The notes beneath the pieces were generated by a model. That model was not told the DNA's origin, made no database searches, and worked only from the letters and a program-made list of their open reading frames with translations. Position numbers and translations under genes: made by a program. A stretch of 64,000 bases of DNA, from positions 248,001-312,000 of the forward strand of contig JACCLO010000016.1 of assembly GCA_029448655.1 (NCBI GenBank). Direction: 5' to 3'. The stretch's first letter is position 1. Every line of letters starts with the position of its first letter. The DNA comes from Wolfiporia cocos (taxonomy: Eukaryota; Basidiomycota; Agaricomycetes; Polyporales; Phaeolaceae). Below are positions 39,001 to 52,100 of the stretch, piece after piece.

Positions 39001-39343
39001 TCGCAATCCTCGTGTCGCCTTCGTGGACACGAATCTTGTTGAATTCCTCCCCATCATTCCTCACCTGTGTATACTCCGCCACCATGCTGCCGTATAGCTC
39101 GGGTAGCCTGTACCCGAGCTCGAATACCTATAGGGAAAGTTTCCCATGTTGAATGCCTGAAGGGTCATGCCTCAGCTTCCTTGAATGGTTTCAGAGAATG
39201 AGATCACTTACAAGCTCTTCCATGAACTTGGTCTGCCACTGGGTATAGTCCTCCCCCTCCATGCTCTCGGGAGCCGCCCTGAGCGCCGCAACTGCACGGG
39301 CGATCATTCTGTTGGCGGTGTTCATCAACTGGTTGTCTGACAT
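36054..39343 (-). CDS. Cargo protein A: cysteine cluster, low-complexity repeats, coiled coil (unknown function)
   Basis: Eight exons, 39343-39212, 39127-38914, 38855-38254, 38206-37879, 37830-37438, 37375-36291, 36226-36157 and 36094-36054, join in frame to 954 residues. The start is MSDNQLMNTANRMIARA. Exon 3 encodes an acidic then Arg/Ser/Glu repeat region (SREPRD type). Exon 4 has a cysteine cluster, CITC, then CTID, then ARCERCTTKSLKCSL, similar in spacing to zinc clusters found beside KDZ transposases and faintly to fungal C6 clusters. Exon 6 opens with a likely coiled coil (LLKAVTQMSGMLHQLVRKVD) and continues into ~250 residues of Ala/Thr/Pro repeats (LATPPPVSLATPP). The C-terminus is strongly acidic. 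The repeats are encoded by GGTCGCGGA-type arrays. It probably binds DNA, but that is inference. It is divergent with gene B (346-bp spacer). Confidence 0.7.
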
Positions 39344-39689
39344 AGTGATTTGTGAGGTTTCAAGAAAAAGCTAGTGGATATGGGAGGAGCGGAGCGAGTG
39401 CGAGCGCGAGACGAAAAGTGGGGTGATGGTTCGAAGTTGAGCCGTCGGAGTCGCGAGTCGCGAGCTGTTGATATATATCTCGCGGCCTCATGGCACATCT
39501 GGGAGCCGGCCCGAGAAGCGCTTAATCTCCGTTTCGGGACATTTCATTAGTGCACCGGCGTCTACGTAGCACATGATCACTTCTGTTCTCACGCTGCCCT
39601 TCTGTGCTTCTGTTCTTCTATGGAACTACCCGTATCAATTATATCTTGTTGCCGCGACTATATTCTTTCCCGCCCACCCTCACCCCAAC

Positions 39690-40570
39690 ATGAACCCATC
39701 AAAACAGCTCAGTCCCTCTCCAGTTCCCCAGTACCCAATGCCCTTCAAGTTCTTACACTTCCGCACCAGTGCAGTGCGGGACTCCCTACTGGAAGAAGGG
39801 GCATCACCCACACAAAACAGTCAAGAACCTCAAGAAAATGAAGACATTGAGATGCAGGAAGGTACATATTTTTTTTGCTCAAAACTTTCTATTTCAAACT
39901 TCTATATTCACAGAAAACCCACACTATCCAGCTTGGGGTTTCAACACAGCGGTGCTGCTGCCCGCGACCTCAACTGCGACCTCCGCGACCGCGACCTCCG
40001 CGGTCGCAATATTCGCGACCTCCGCGACCCTCGCCACCGCGGCATCCGCAACAACTACAGCACCCGCTTCACGTGCAGAATATCCAGAGTGGAACTTTGA
40101 TCCATCAGTTCTCCTCCGCAATACCTCAACCGCGACTGCCGAGACCGCCACCTCAAAGCCGGACTATCCAGAATGGAGCTTCGACCCGGCTGTTCTGCTG
40201 CCATCAACCTCAGCCAAGACCGCCGCGGCCGCGGCTCCGTCAAGAACAGTAAAATCTGCAATGCGCCAGACACGAAAAGTGAATAAGCGGAAGACACGGG
40301 CCATTGATAAGTCTGCGGACCTGGGTGATGAATCTGCTCCAGGGCCCTCAAGTTCAGGCAGAAAACGGGTCCGCTTTGTGGCTGAGGATGGTGAGCTATT
40401 TCTGCAAATCTCCTTGGCTTATTCTCATCCATCATCTACATAAAGAAGTTGCTAGATACAAGATACTGGACAGAGTGCAGGAAAACATGGATTCTCTTTA
40501 TGACATGAGTGATGGTACTCCCCCTTCCTATTACAGCTCGGTCCGCCACAGGCTGTGGAAGAGTCAGTAG
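39690..40570 (+). CDS. Cargo protein B: small repeat protein (unknown function)
   Basis: Exons 39690-39861, 39914-40390 and 40446-40570 join in frame to 257 residues. A threefold motif, YPAWGFNTAVLLP, YPEWNFDPSVLLR and YPEWSFDPAVLLP, is spaced by Ala/Thr-rich linkers encoded by the GGTCGCGGA-type array. A basic cluster follows (MRQTRKVNKRKTR), then GRKRVRFVAEDG. The C-terminal exon has a short helix (YKILDRVQENMDSLY). The protein could be a docking or DNA-associated factor; no family is recognised. It shares its upstream region with gene A. Confidence 0.65.
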
Positions 40571-40988
40571 AATACAAGGTCTTTGGATGTATCATACAGT
40601 TTTGTAGTTGTGTACCACAATCTCAATGGATTTTTCATGTATTATATGGTTTTGCATTTGGGTACCACAAACTAAATGGAATGGTTTCATCTGGCTCTGT
40701 GAGCACAATAAGTGGGGAATCTCAAATGAAATGCCATCCCAGCAGATGAAGCAATTGCAATGGCCCTCAGGAAGAGGTTACAGAACTCATGGTTGCAGGA
40801 GTCTAAGGCTCCGGCCATATGATATACATGTAGGAAAAATCAGTCAACATATGGTATATGAGCATGGCCACTGTTTTACAAGATGGACATAGAGATCATC
40901 TCCATTTTCAGTGAACCATAGGTATCAGCACATAGCTGGCATGAGGAGTTGACATGCAGTCAGCATTCAACATTCCATGGCCATACTA

Positions 40989-42363
40989 CAGTCCCGGACA
41001 AGCAAACTCCGCAATTTTTGTACAGCATCTCTGAGAGGATTTTACTACATTCTGAGTGCAGATCTGAACTCTGGAGGCCTGAAAACATCCAAATCCGCCC
41101 CATTAATATTTTTCCCACAACTTTTGGGTCACCGCCAAATTTTCGCCCCAAAAAACATATAGGTGCCCAATGGCTCCCAACAAAAAAACATATGTAGACT
41201 ACTCCATACTCAATTCTATAGCTTGAATTGCCTGTTCAGAAACCTGGGGTGCCATTTTTTGCTCCCACACAGCCCATGCTGCTGCCTTCTCCATCAGCCC
41301 AAGTTGATAAGAACTTAGCCAGGAACAACTTATAAAATGTCTGATCATTTCTATTGGGTTAAGCTCACAATGGAACTTGGGCAAGAAAACACAATAGCCT
41401 GGCTTCTTGAATCATTGTCTCAAACACTGATGGCTAATTCATGAAGTTGTCTTGCTGACTTAGCAGCTGTGCCATGCAACAGTTCTTGCTCTCAAAAGAA
41501 CAGACTGTGGAGCATTTTGCACAGAGCTTGCTGACATCTATCCTTCAAGTACTGGTTTTAGGCCTTTTGGCTCACCTGCCAGTGTTGTCATCTTCTGAGG
41601 AAGTCCCCTAAGGGTAGTGACAGGGTTAGACATGGGAATAAATGTGTCTCACTGTGAACGCTGCTTGCCTCCATCCAAACCATTCATGTTGGATGCCCAG
41701 AGAGCATTTGGGGAAGAGCAGCATGATTTATCATCCATTGGATCATCTTCAACCCATTGTGCAAGATAAGTTCTGAAATCTTCATTGTCAAGCTCTTCCC
41801 AATCACTACATTCACCCACTCCAGTGCCACTCGTTGTATCTTCCTCTTTGACATCACTCTGAGCTTCAGTACCTTAGTTGCCTTTAGGGCTCAGAACACA
41901 GGATCACACAAGCATATCTCCAGCAGAATGATTGCATTGTATTGGGTTCAAATGAGCAGTAGATGCCTGACAAGTATGATTTCAAAGGCCAGATGTATTT
42001 TTGGGCTGTTTAGGATGTCGCCCTAAGCTGTGTTTGATGCACAGTAGTAGTGCTTATCACACCATAATTGATTTATGGAGGATGACATAGGAGTATTAAT
42101 CCATTTCTGATTATGCAATCAGATTGCGACAATGAAAAGGAGTCGATTGGTATATTTTCCGAGATTTTAGCGCTTATTTTGAGGTCACTGCCAATTTTTT
42201 GGACTCAAAAAACTAAGAATGGTTTTTTTTGAGAATCAGCTCGTACAACTTGCAACTCTTTATCAAGTAATGCATGATTATACATGATTATACTATTTTT
42301 AAGACCCTAGGGAGCATAGAAAATTCATTACTCAAGTTGGCGGAGTTTGCTTGTCTGGGACTG
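40989..42363 (-). mobile_element. Internally deleted Tc1/mariner-like copy nested in the giant element
   Basis: 1,375 bp with ends CAGTCCCGGACAAGCAAACT and its near-perfect inverse, flanked by TA (40987-40988 and 42364-42365). It shares subterminal sequence and pieces of the transposase 3' half with the full element at 16585, including a KFHCELNPIE-encoding stretch near 41350. The N-terminal and central coding regions are deleted and the rest is frameshifted. It can move only if a transposase is supplied. Confidence 0.92.
41199..41750 (-). pseudogene. Transposase remnant in the deleted Tc1/mariner-like copy
   Basis: Reading the minus strand gives pieces of the C-terminal catalytic region (FHCELNPIEMI, then ALYQLGLMEKAAAWAV-like sequence) with small deletions and stops. 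The FDxSSNH region is missing. Confidence 0.75.
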
Positions 42364-42365
42364 TA

Positions 42366-43631
42366 GCAGCAGGAACGTCCAGGAAATTGCACTAAATGCA
42401 CAAGATGATGGGGACCTCATCTGCATGAGACTAATGTTGCGGTCACTATGTGGCAACGTATAGCGTTGATTAGATCTTACTTTCTACTGAACAAGGGGGT
42501 AAATTGGAGTTTGTAAATTATATCCCAACATCCATGTGGTCGTGTAGCTATAATCATATCCAAGTCTTATATATTGTCGCACCATACAATCTGTAGAACA
42601 CATATTTCAGTCAGATACACTATCTGTCACTAGCTTATTTATCTGTGGCTTCACCACAGATGTCAGTTGTCACTTAAACATGAGATCTCAAATGGAAGCT
42701 CATTGAAGCTCTACACAAAGTAAGGCATTATTGATACAGCATTCAATAGCAAAGATCAATCGATTGCCAATAGATTGTCACACTACCTTTTGGGAGTTCT
42801 TGAAGAAACATGCAAGAACAACATGGCTTTCTCATCCGCATCCCATTAGTATTATATGTCTACTGAAGGTCTACTCATAGACATATTGAATGCACTCACA
42901 GTAACTGTATACCATTTTATATACCATGTATATACCATGTACTCAGCCACCTATAAATACATGTATATAGTGTTCATAAAGAACAACATATACTTGGTAT
43001 GTGCATTATATGGCTTGAGCCTTACAGGAGTCAAGAGTGTTGCGGTCACAAAGGTCGCGAGAGTTGCGGTCGCGGAGGTCACGAGAGCCACGGAGGTCAT
43101 GATCGCGGAGGTCGTGGTCGTGGTGGTCGCGACCCTCAGGACCCTCACAAAGAGGTCGCAACGGTCACAGTGGTCGCGATAGTTCTTGCAAGCAAAGTCC
43201 GTGGCCCAGATCTTAGGTTGGCCATTACTGCTGAGCTATTCATTCAGCCTTCCTTCAATGCTAGCCATTGTCGGCAATGGCAATGAGGGTGGAGGAAACC
43301 AGGCAAATGCTGAAGTCTTATGGATTTGCTTTTGTTTCATGATGAGAAGGGCCCGGCTTGATATCTCTCACATGGATGCTTGGAGCAGTTTGGTATAGCA
43401 TGGCAGTGTCATACCACCAGTGGGTCTATATATCCACAGATCTCACATTGCCACACTGTTCTAACAGCAAAACCCCCAACCTGTCTCCATTCTTGCTGAT
43501 ATGAAACCAGTCTGCATATAATTGTAAGGATAAAGTGTATTCTCTATGATCAGTACAGCAATTAGGCACATCAAATATTTAAGTAGCAAGGCGATCTAAT
43601 CACCAACTACCAAGCAAACAACATGCCACAT
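42366..43631. other. 1.3 kb without a supported gene; contains one GGTCGCG array
   Basis: 43036-43175 is a GGTCGCGGT/A array. The following ~130 bp (43190-43310) resembles 55540-55640 in the same orientation, including CCCAGATC and TTGGCCATTA, so an array plus its flank was duplicated inside the element. Confidence 0.6.
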
Positions 43632-46600
43632 CTATGTATGGTGTCCTTCCTTCCTTTTAGATCTAAGTCGGCGAGGTGATGGAGACCTTGCAGTGTCCGA
43701 TCTGGAAGCATGCTTGACATGCCTGTGGGTTGCCTGCCGTTTCGGTGCTGGCTCGACTGCGCCTTTCATCCGCACCATATCCCTCCGACGTTTGGCTCCC
43801 AGTTGTGCTGTGGATGCACTGCTTCCTTCCCCTCCACCCGAGCCTTCTTCCTGAGCATCAGCATCTCCAGATCCATCTCCAACCCTACCTGCCCCCTCAA
43901 CAACCTCTGCCCTAGCATCTGTGACATCCCCTTCAACTTCTACAATACCCTCAACATCTGTGTGAGCCCTAGTGTCAGTGGTCACCAAGGCCTCTACCAC
44001 TCCATTTGCATCCGAATTCTGCTCGAGGACCTGACCTCCACCCTCATCATCAGATGAGAAATCCCACAGGGATTGGAACTCTGGATTCTGCCACAATGGG
44101 GCCAGAACAGACTTCCCATCAAGCAATCTGATCATGACAGACACCAGCATGTCCAAAGCTCCAATGGAAATGCCTTCGGAGTTAGAATCCATCGTAATCT
44201 GGCTGTCGATGAGGTATTGAGGCGCCCCTTCCCTAGGGACATCTGGCTCGACCCAAACAAATTGAGCATCCTCCATCTCCCGGTAGAGGATGCCGATCGT
44301 CAATACGATGCGCTGGATCAATGCCTTGTCAGAAGTCAACTTGCATTCATCGTCCTTCATGGGCTGATCATGTCGAAGCCAGTAGGCAACTTCGTCAAGT
44401 CCAGAGGGACCATGAATGTCAGCCCTTCTGTGATGCTCCCAGGTCCAGGATGCCCAATGAGGACCATCTTCATCTTTGCTGAAAAGTACCTGGCTTCCCT
44501 GAACACCAAGGGTCAGTGGTGGGAGACAATCAAGGAGGACATTCATACGATGAGCTCGGAGCACTTCACCACCATGGTCTTGTATGATTCCCCAGTGCCA
44601 AGAGCAAGGAGATAGTTTTGTCGGCGGGTTGGACTCATGAGAGCCCACACTGGAGGGAGATGACGGATATTTTCGGGATTGTCGCTTTGGTCGGTGGCAC
44701 CCCAATTGTCGACCCAGTCAGTGATGGTGATGCGTGCACGACCTTTTCCCTTTCCTGACAATGTGAGAGGCTCAGATTGTGTCCATTGGTGAGGACGATT
44801 CATGGCCATGTTGGGGTCACTGTCACTTGAGGCATTGACATCTTCGTTGGACTTGTCTTGGCCACCGCGATCTTCCCCGCGACCTCCGCGACCTCCGCGA
44901 CCTCCGCGACCTCCGTGACCTCCGCGACCTCCGCGACCTCCGCGACTGCTGCGGCCACGAGTTTCGCGACCTACTTCATTTTTGGCAAGGCCACCGTCCA
45001 TCTGCTCATCATCATTTTCACTCCTTCTCAGTGCCTGTGTCCCACTGACAGAAGGTCCTCCAGCTGCCATGCTGCTTCCAGGTCCAGCCTCATCAATCTC
45101 GACATATTCTTTGGTCTGGGGCTTCTTTGCTGGGGGCACACTACTCGGTAGGTTCCTGTAGATGGCATTGCGGAGCTCATGCTTCGGATTGTTCCTGTAG
45201 GCGGTTGTGTATTTCTTGAATCGGAAGAGGACCGCACCGCTCCTGCCACTCTTGGCATCCTCCCAGTGCTGTAGGATGGCAATGCAGTCCTCCTTTCTCA
45301 TGTGATGTGGCTCGGCAAGGGAAATACCGTGCGGCATCATGGCATCGTCAAAGAAGCTCTCAGGCTCACTTGCCATCAAGCCCCAGGGACAGGCACAGTC
45401 AGATGCTCCACAGGCCAGCTCTATTTGCAGCTCAGCAATCTAATTATAACTTTATGAGGAGGACCCACTCACGGTAATGTCTGTTAAGGAACAATCTGAT
45501 AATTTGCCGCATTCTAGCTAGACGGAGCCGCTTTCTTGGATTATACGGAGGCAAGATTGGCAATCCCTCATCGTCCATGGGCAAGGAAAACTTCCTGTCA
45601 TCATCCGAGTCTCCTGAGTCATCTTCCTCATCAGATCCTTGGGACGTCTTCTTGTCGAGAATCACCTCATGACTGTATGCCTTCCATTGCCCCCACAGGT
45701 CATTCTCCCACTCGGCCCTGTCTTTAAATGAAGGGGCCGAGTCAAAGGCATCATTAAAGTCATGACTGCCAAGGAATGAGCTCTGGGGTGACCCTAGTGA
45801 TTTTAAACTCACAGCTCAACATAGGCTTGGTTGTCCTTGGGGTATGCCGTCAACACGAGCGTTCGGACACCAAGCTCAGTTGCCATTTGGTCTGCGAACG
45901 CCTTGCACCAACTATGCATCTTCCTATTTACTTTGCTATGGAAGATTGTCAGTCATGATGAATGGAAATGGGGCAGCCACGTGAGTTGCAGTTGCAGCAC
46001 TCGCGAGAGTCGCAGCCGAGAAGGTCGCGATTGCGAGAGTCGCGAGAGTCGCAAAGGTCGTGGGAGTCGCGGTCGCGGAGGCCGCAGAGGCCGCGAGTGT
46101 CGCGAGTGTCGCGGTCGCGAGTGTCGCGGAGGTCGCGGTCGCGAGTGTCGCGGAGGTCGCGGTCGCGAGTGTCGCGGAGGTCGCGGTCACAGAAACATGC
46201 AGCTACTCACTTTGGCTGTACAGCTGCCATTGTCCCTTCACGACTCTTAACCTGTCCCTCAAACTCCTCTTGCTGCTCCTTCGTCAGCTCACCCCAAAGC
46301 TCCGTTCCCGCCCTGCCCCAGAAAACAACCTGATCCTTGGTTTCCTCGTTCGACTCTGCCATGAGCTTTGCCTGTCGAACCTTCACCTCGTCTGGATGCT
46401 CCTTGGCCCACAGTCTCCACATTGAAAGCTTCTTGCCAATTTGGACTTCCTCTTTTGATGACTGGCCTCCGATTGCTTTTGAATGGTTCCTCAGCCATTC
46501 CCTCACTTTCTGTGGCCGAGCATAAGGCTGTAATGCTTCACATGCAGGAGACCCACTCACCGCTGCTAATACTGAGTCCTCCACCTCTGCCAGGTCCTCA

Positions 46601-46758
46601 AACTTGCTTTTTAGCTCCTGAGTGAGGGAGTTTGAGATTTCCGTTCTTTCCACTGAATATGTTGCCGCTTGCTGATAGTCGTGCAGCTTGGTCGCGACCA
46701 CCGCTTTTTGTGCCTCTGTTAGAGGCGGCGCAGAGCTCGCTTTGTCGTGCTTTGCCAT
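43632..46758 (-). CDS. Cargo protein C: large protein with RGG box (unknown function)
   Basis: Five exons, 46758-46211, 45935-45813, 45765-45473, 45420-44549 and 44498-43632, join in frame to 900 residues. The start MAKHDKASSAPPLTEAQKAV is Lys/Glu-rich and helical. Exon 2 gives KMHSWCKAFADQMATELGV. Exon 3 gives HDFNDAFDSAPSFKDRAEWE and an acidic stretch. Exon 4 has CGASDCACPW, then a (GRGGRGG)n box typical of RNA or nucleic-acid binding, here encoded by the GGTCGCGGA-type array. Exon 5 has a compact region (YWLRHDQPMKDDECKL) and a basic tail (RRLRSKRK). The 275-bp first intron holds another array. No known fold was recognised. A 33-bp in-frame segment in exon 1 (starting GTGAGTGGGT) may also be an intron. 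It is divergent with the TET/JBP gene (529-bp spacer). Confidence 0.65.
45936..46210 (-). repeat. GGTCGCGG-type array inside intron 1 of gene C
   Basis: Most of this 275-bp intron is tandem GGTCGCGG/GTGTCGCGA-type units (densest at about 46000-46195). Confidence 0.85.
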
Positions 46759-47287
46759 TGTATTACAGGAATGTAGCAGGGCAAGGAGAATGCAGGAGGA
46801 TCACAAGCAGATCACAGGCAGCTGTAAATTGAGAGCAGGGCAGAGGCGACAACAGCTAACAGACTCCCCAACTCGGCCAGAGGCACCGGAGCACATGGGC
46901 ATTATCTGTAAACCAATGAGATTGCCCTGATAGTCCCGGGCCGACTTGTGGCGCTAACCGTATGGAGTGCGATCGGAGATTCGACTCGGCGGCTAATCCA
47001 AAATGGGCAATACAATGCTGTTTCAGGCTGGCGCTACCGGTGCTCTGGTGCGTGCTAACCGCATTCGGCCCAGATCGAGATTAGTGCACATTGTAGACAC
47101 TGTGCACCACATTTGTGGACGGAACGCGCGAGAGTGCGAGAGAGCATTGGTGTGCATGGCAGCAGCGTGTTTGCAATGCGCACCGCTGCCTCTCTCCACG
47201 ACCTCCGCGACCCCTTCCACCCGCGACCTCCGCGACCTCCGCGACCTCTGCAACCCTGCTGCTTTTCCACTGAATTAATATCCAATC

Positions 47288-48619
47288 ATGAGCTCATCAC
47301 CTGTCACTGGACTTGAGTTGGAGGCTCTGTGTGCATCATATTTCCGATCACTTTTTGTCTATTTCACTCGGTGCATCCGGGGCGAACATCCGGCCATCCC
47401 ACATGTTCCAGCGTCACTCTACATGTCCTGTGCGCTGGTGGTAGAGTGCACTAGCATTGCAGAGAAGTTGGCATTGGCATTTGCCAACAAAGGTGTGTGA
47501 CCATCCTTCACTCCTAGCATTTTAGCTGCTGTAACCCTGCTGGTGTGGACCTCATAGTGTCTGTACCCTGGGACATTGACAGGTACACAGACATGCTTGG
47601 GAGCAGGCCAAGTGGTACCAATGATATGTTGGAGCTTCGGCTTGAAAGGAAGTGGGGTCCTGTGCAGCAGGGACCCCCGCTTGAGATTTCTCGTCCGTCC
47701 ATCATTATGGATGAGCACAAGAAGATCCTCGCATGGTGCTTGCCATTTGTGCTCTCAGAGAGGCGTCAGGTATGTGTGCATGTAGAAATGTGTTGACAAA
47801 CACTAAATCTCCCTCACAGATATTGATGAAGGCTGCAACAATACATCTCAACCAGCAGCTCAAATTTAAGAAGACCCCAGATGATAGTGCAGAAGAGCCG
47901 TCAAGGAGCACAAGTTGGAGAACAGACAGACGGTATTTCAGAGAATGGAGCCAGCTCGAGCTTAATTCCAGTGTCGTCAACCTCTCCCCTGGGTGGCACC
48001 ACCAAGGACATGAAGTAAGTCCTCTTGATGCTTACACCTGCTCTCCTCAATCAACTGTCCACATCAGGGACTGAATGATCCAATCTACATCTCTGCCAGC
48101 CTCAGAGACAAGAACAAGCAGGCAGGCGATGAGTGGCTCCGCGACATACAAGAGTCGTCCGCCATTCTCTCCGGAATGATGGCGGTCATGCACCCTGACC
48201 TGCATGCGGCGGGGCAGGAGTGCATGAGACGACTTGCACAGAATGGGGAGCTGAAGGATACCTTAAAACGGTGGGCTTCCATATTCAATGGGGCACAGAT
48301 CATAAGCAATCGTGTCACCCCGGCTCACCGCGACTCGAAAAGTCGCATGCAATGGTACGATCTGCTTGCCAGCATCGGTTCCTACCACAATGCGTCCCTC
48401 GACCTACATGGAGCCAACATTTCAATCAAAGATGGACCTGGAACTGTGATTGCCCTCTGTGGCACAGCAGTGCGACATTCATTGATGAAGTATGAAGGTG
48501 ACAGGTTATGTTATGCTTACTTCATGAGGGACAGTGTGCATGCTAGCATGCATGTGGAGGCGGCCGGCTGGTGCAAGACGGACCATGTGGAGGCACTTTT
48601 GATGTTGCAGGGGCTGTGA
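47288..48619 (+). CDS. TET/JBP-family 2-oxoglutarate/Fe(II) dioxygenase
   Basis: Fungal TET/JBP enzymes oxidise 5-methylcytosine in DNA. The certain exons are 47820-48014 and 48068-48619, joined in frame after an exon ending at 47769. The upstream join is less sure: exon 1 runs 47288 to about 47496, and exon 2 starts at 47526 (29-bp intron, 399 residues) or 47583 (380 residues). The core has SPGWHHQGHE, then the metal-binding HxD in VTPAHRDSKS, a GSYHNASLDLHGANI strand, the distal His in GTAVRHSL and the 2OG-binding Arg region GDRLCYAYFMR. All metal and cosubstrate ligands expected for the double-stranded beta-helix are present. There is no nuclear signal or CXXC domain. It lies head-to-head with gene C; a GGTCGCG-type array sits in the shared spacer (47195-47260) and another follows its stop. 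Confidence 0.85.
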
Positions 48620-48945
48620 AGGTCGCAGAGGGAGGTCACGGAGATCGCGGAGGTCGCGAAATGAGGCCGCGAGGATCGCGAAGGTTGCGGTCGCGAAGGT
48701 TGCGGTGGCCGCGGTGGTCGCGGTGGTCGCGGTGGTCGCGGAAGGAGGTCGCGGTGGTTGCGAGGGTCGCGAAACAAGGTCGCGAGGGTTGCGGGTGGCA
48801 GTCGCGGGGCTGCAGCAGTCGCGGTGGCCGCGGTGGTCGTGGTGGTCGCGGTGGTCGCGGAAGGAGGTCGCGGTGGTCGCGAGGGTCGTGAAACAGGGTC
48901 GTGAGGGTCGCGGGCGGCAGTCGCGGGGGTCGTGGAGATCCATGG
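48620..48945 (+). repeat. GGTCGCGG array downstream of the TET/JBP gene
   Basis: About 325 bp of GGTCGCGGT/A-rich tandem units, CpG-dense and starting at the TET/JBP stop codon. Confidence 0.9.
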
Positions 48946-49199
48946 TGATATCTCTGTGGCTGCGATGCAGGTCATTCTAGTAGCAGTAGAGGTTGATATG
49001 GTGCCTATGTATACAGAACTGTTCTCCTTATGTACATGTCCTGACCAAGGCTTCTTTATGTTATGCGAATTGAGATTGAAAGCCACATCTGCTTTGGTTG
49101 AAGCTGAGACCTTGTTTCATGATCCCTGGTTCTCAGACTCATTTTGGATGTATTTTCCGGTGCTCATATACAAGTGAAACTCCTCATGGCTTTTCCTAT

Positions 49200-52100
49200 T
49201 TATGTGTGGCCCTTGAATGTGCTAGCTGCAGACTGAGCCATCTCTACCCACATTGCCTGCTGTTGAAAAGCATATGCCTCTGCTCCTCGTTGGGCTGTTC
49301 CATCTGCTATCTCCTGCCAATCCCTCGCCCTCTTCTCAAAATATCTCACCGTCCAATTCATCTCTGCCAGCACGATGGCATGCTCCTCTTTCCATCTATC
49401 ATTTCTTGCCTTGGTCCTTAGCCAGTTCACCCGTTGCACTTTCAGCTCACATCAATAGGTGGACGTGCTGACCAGGACAGCTTGGAGACTCACATTCAGC
49501 CAACCAGTCAGACTGGCTGGTGTCCCCTGCCACATCCACCGCCCAGATCCAGGACATGGGCTGGTTGTGCATGCCCTGGACTGTGTTGTCCATTATGTGA
49601 GTGATTGCCTTGAGGTCTTGTGGCTTGAGAACCTTGTACTTTGCCAGTATATCCCCGTTGGCCCCGAGCCGTTCCATTGCCCGTCTTGCCTGTGTATAGA
49701 CCCGTGCGTGTCGAGCCACCATCTTGGCCACCACCTGCACTTCGCCCCATGCCCGTGTCTTTGTTTGCTGGCTGTTGGATGGCCTCACTCTGTTCCGGAA
49801 CAGGAATGACTTGTGTCCGATCGCCACTCGGATCTCATGCAGGGCATCATTGGCCTGTCCTTGCCGTAGCTGTAGCTCCACCTCAGCGATGTGCCCCCAT
49901 CCTCTTCTCTCGATTGCTGATGCCCCGAGCTGTGAAGGTAATGAAAGGCACGACTCCTCTGGCTTGGCTTCTACCTCTTCATCACCGTCCTCACCTTCCT
50001 CACCACATACCAATTCTGCATCCAGCTCATCATCTTCTTCTTCATCCATCCAATCATCGCCCCTGTACATATCGCGGCCCCCATCTTCCTCATCTATTCC
50101 AGGAAGGACTCCAAGGGCCTTGGCCTCAAATGCCTCTATTTGACGTTGTAGAACCTGTCGCTTTTCTTCAAGTTTCAACCGGTCCGACAGCATGCGCTTC
50201 CCTTGCAACCGCCTTGACACCTCACAAAGCTCCAGCCTGTCAAGTGTCATCCAAGGCAAGAGCCATCCAACATGAAAACCCACTGCTTCTCCTGTGCCTT
50301 CATTCCCATTGAAAGCCATGCAGTGACACCTCGCCCTTTTTTCCCTTGGGACTCCTCCTTCATCATCTTCAGCTGGATGGCCTGCCTGGTTGGAGCTGGA
50401 AGCAACCAAGTGTTCACACCACGGACAGCATAGAGGTGATCGACCGCTCACCCTTGTCAAACTGAACATTGTAAATGTCCATGGCAGAAATTTCTTGGTG
50501 CCGTCGTGTCTGTGCATTTTCTGCAGCAGATCTCCACTCTGCGAGCTTTGTGTCGCTTGCTGTAGTCTCCAGGTCGTTGAGCTCATTTGTGCTGCTGATG
50601 ACCCCGTCAACGGCTTTCTTCCACTTCCGGGCCAATGAGGGCACTGCACAGCCATATGATGAGACGGTCACGGTGGATGTCAACAGGCTCTACCCACCCA
50701 GCCCGGTCATCTTCTTCCAGTTCGAGTCGTTCATGTGGTCGTCAATGACCTCCCTACGGTGAGCTGTGCTCATGCCTCTTGTACTTCCTGAAATGTTATT
50801 GAGAGGAGCCCACAAGGTCTCGATGACCTCCCCATCCAACTGTCCGGCACCTTCCATGAATGCAGGGGAATATCTGGGATAACACTCGGACTGATGTCCA
50901 TGAACATGAAACTGCCCAATCCCTCCCTGTATCTGGAGGCCATCTGGAATGCTCAAGTACGGATTGTCACGGAAACGGTCTTGAAGATGGACCCGATACT
51001 GGCACATAATGTCATACATCAGCAGCACCTTCTGCATACCTTTCATGGATGTCGCAGCCTGGCTGAGCACATAATCCATGTTCATCTGTCTGGAACTGGG
51101 GTTTGTGACAGCTCTGATGGTTGGGAAATAGCTCACCGTTCCCCCTTCTGAAAGTCAACAACCGAGTGAGGAAAGAAGCATCCGTGACGGCCACAAGCAG
51201 CAGCCCCAATTCCAGTTGCTTCCAGATTGTGCCTGTCTGCATTGGCCTGATTTACAGCACGATGATCGTGGCACGTTGACCTCTGAGAACAATTGTCAGC
51301 ATGCCCAATACCACGAGAGGCAACAACAGCTGCAACGACAACCACCGCGACCGCGACCACCGCGACCATCGCGACCACCGCAACCATCGCGACCACCGCG
51401 ACCACAACCTCCGCGGCATTCGCGACCTCCGCGACCGCGACCTCCGCGACCACCACGACCATCGCGACTGCCACAACCTCTGCAGCCTCAGCAGCCAGCG
51501 GCTGCAACCACCTCATCCTCACTCTGTGCAATCTCCACAGCTGCCACAACAGTACTCCCTGCTCCCAAAGCACAACTCGAATCTCCCTGCCTAGGTGCTC
51601 CCAATGCCCTTTGTCGACCATGAAATGCCCCTTTCCCCATGATCTCTATCTGGCATGTGAGATCGCTTCACCTGTTTGCTCTCCTTGGCCGCTGCCAAAT
51701 GAATCTTGTATCTCGCCTCTGCTACCATGAACCCATGCCCATCTCCCAGCCACACATCATCGTCTGGCCGCCTTGTTCTTAGGTGCTCTGCAGAAAAGTT
51801 ACCGTCCATCACCATGCTTCTGCTGTACTTCCATCTGGAGCACCTCAGAGGTTTGGCCTTCAAAAATAGGGGTTACGCACTGGTCTGTATCCTGCTCCCA
51901 TTCATCTTGTAGATTGACCCCAGGCTGTGGACAGGCTGCACAGAAGATTGCCAGATCTCCCGAGCCAACCTTCCGTCCAAGGTCATGTCCAAATCCATGC
52001 CACTTCCGGTACTTTAGATTCCTCCACTGTCGTGATACCCTCAGCAGCTCCCGGTACCTATCCTGTAATCCAATTGTCATCTCCACCTAGAATACTGGTA

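Noticed and set aside
47493..47525. Ultra-short (29-35 bp) introns in the element's genes
   Set aside because: Most suspected cases have an alternative acceptor giving a normal 50-90-bp intron in the right phase (for example 45421-45472 in gene C). The evidence is too weak to claim a new intron class.
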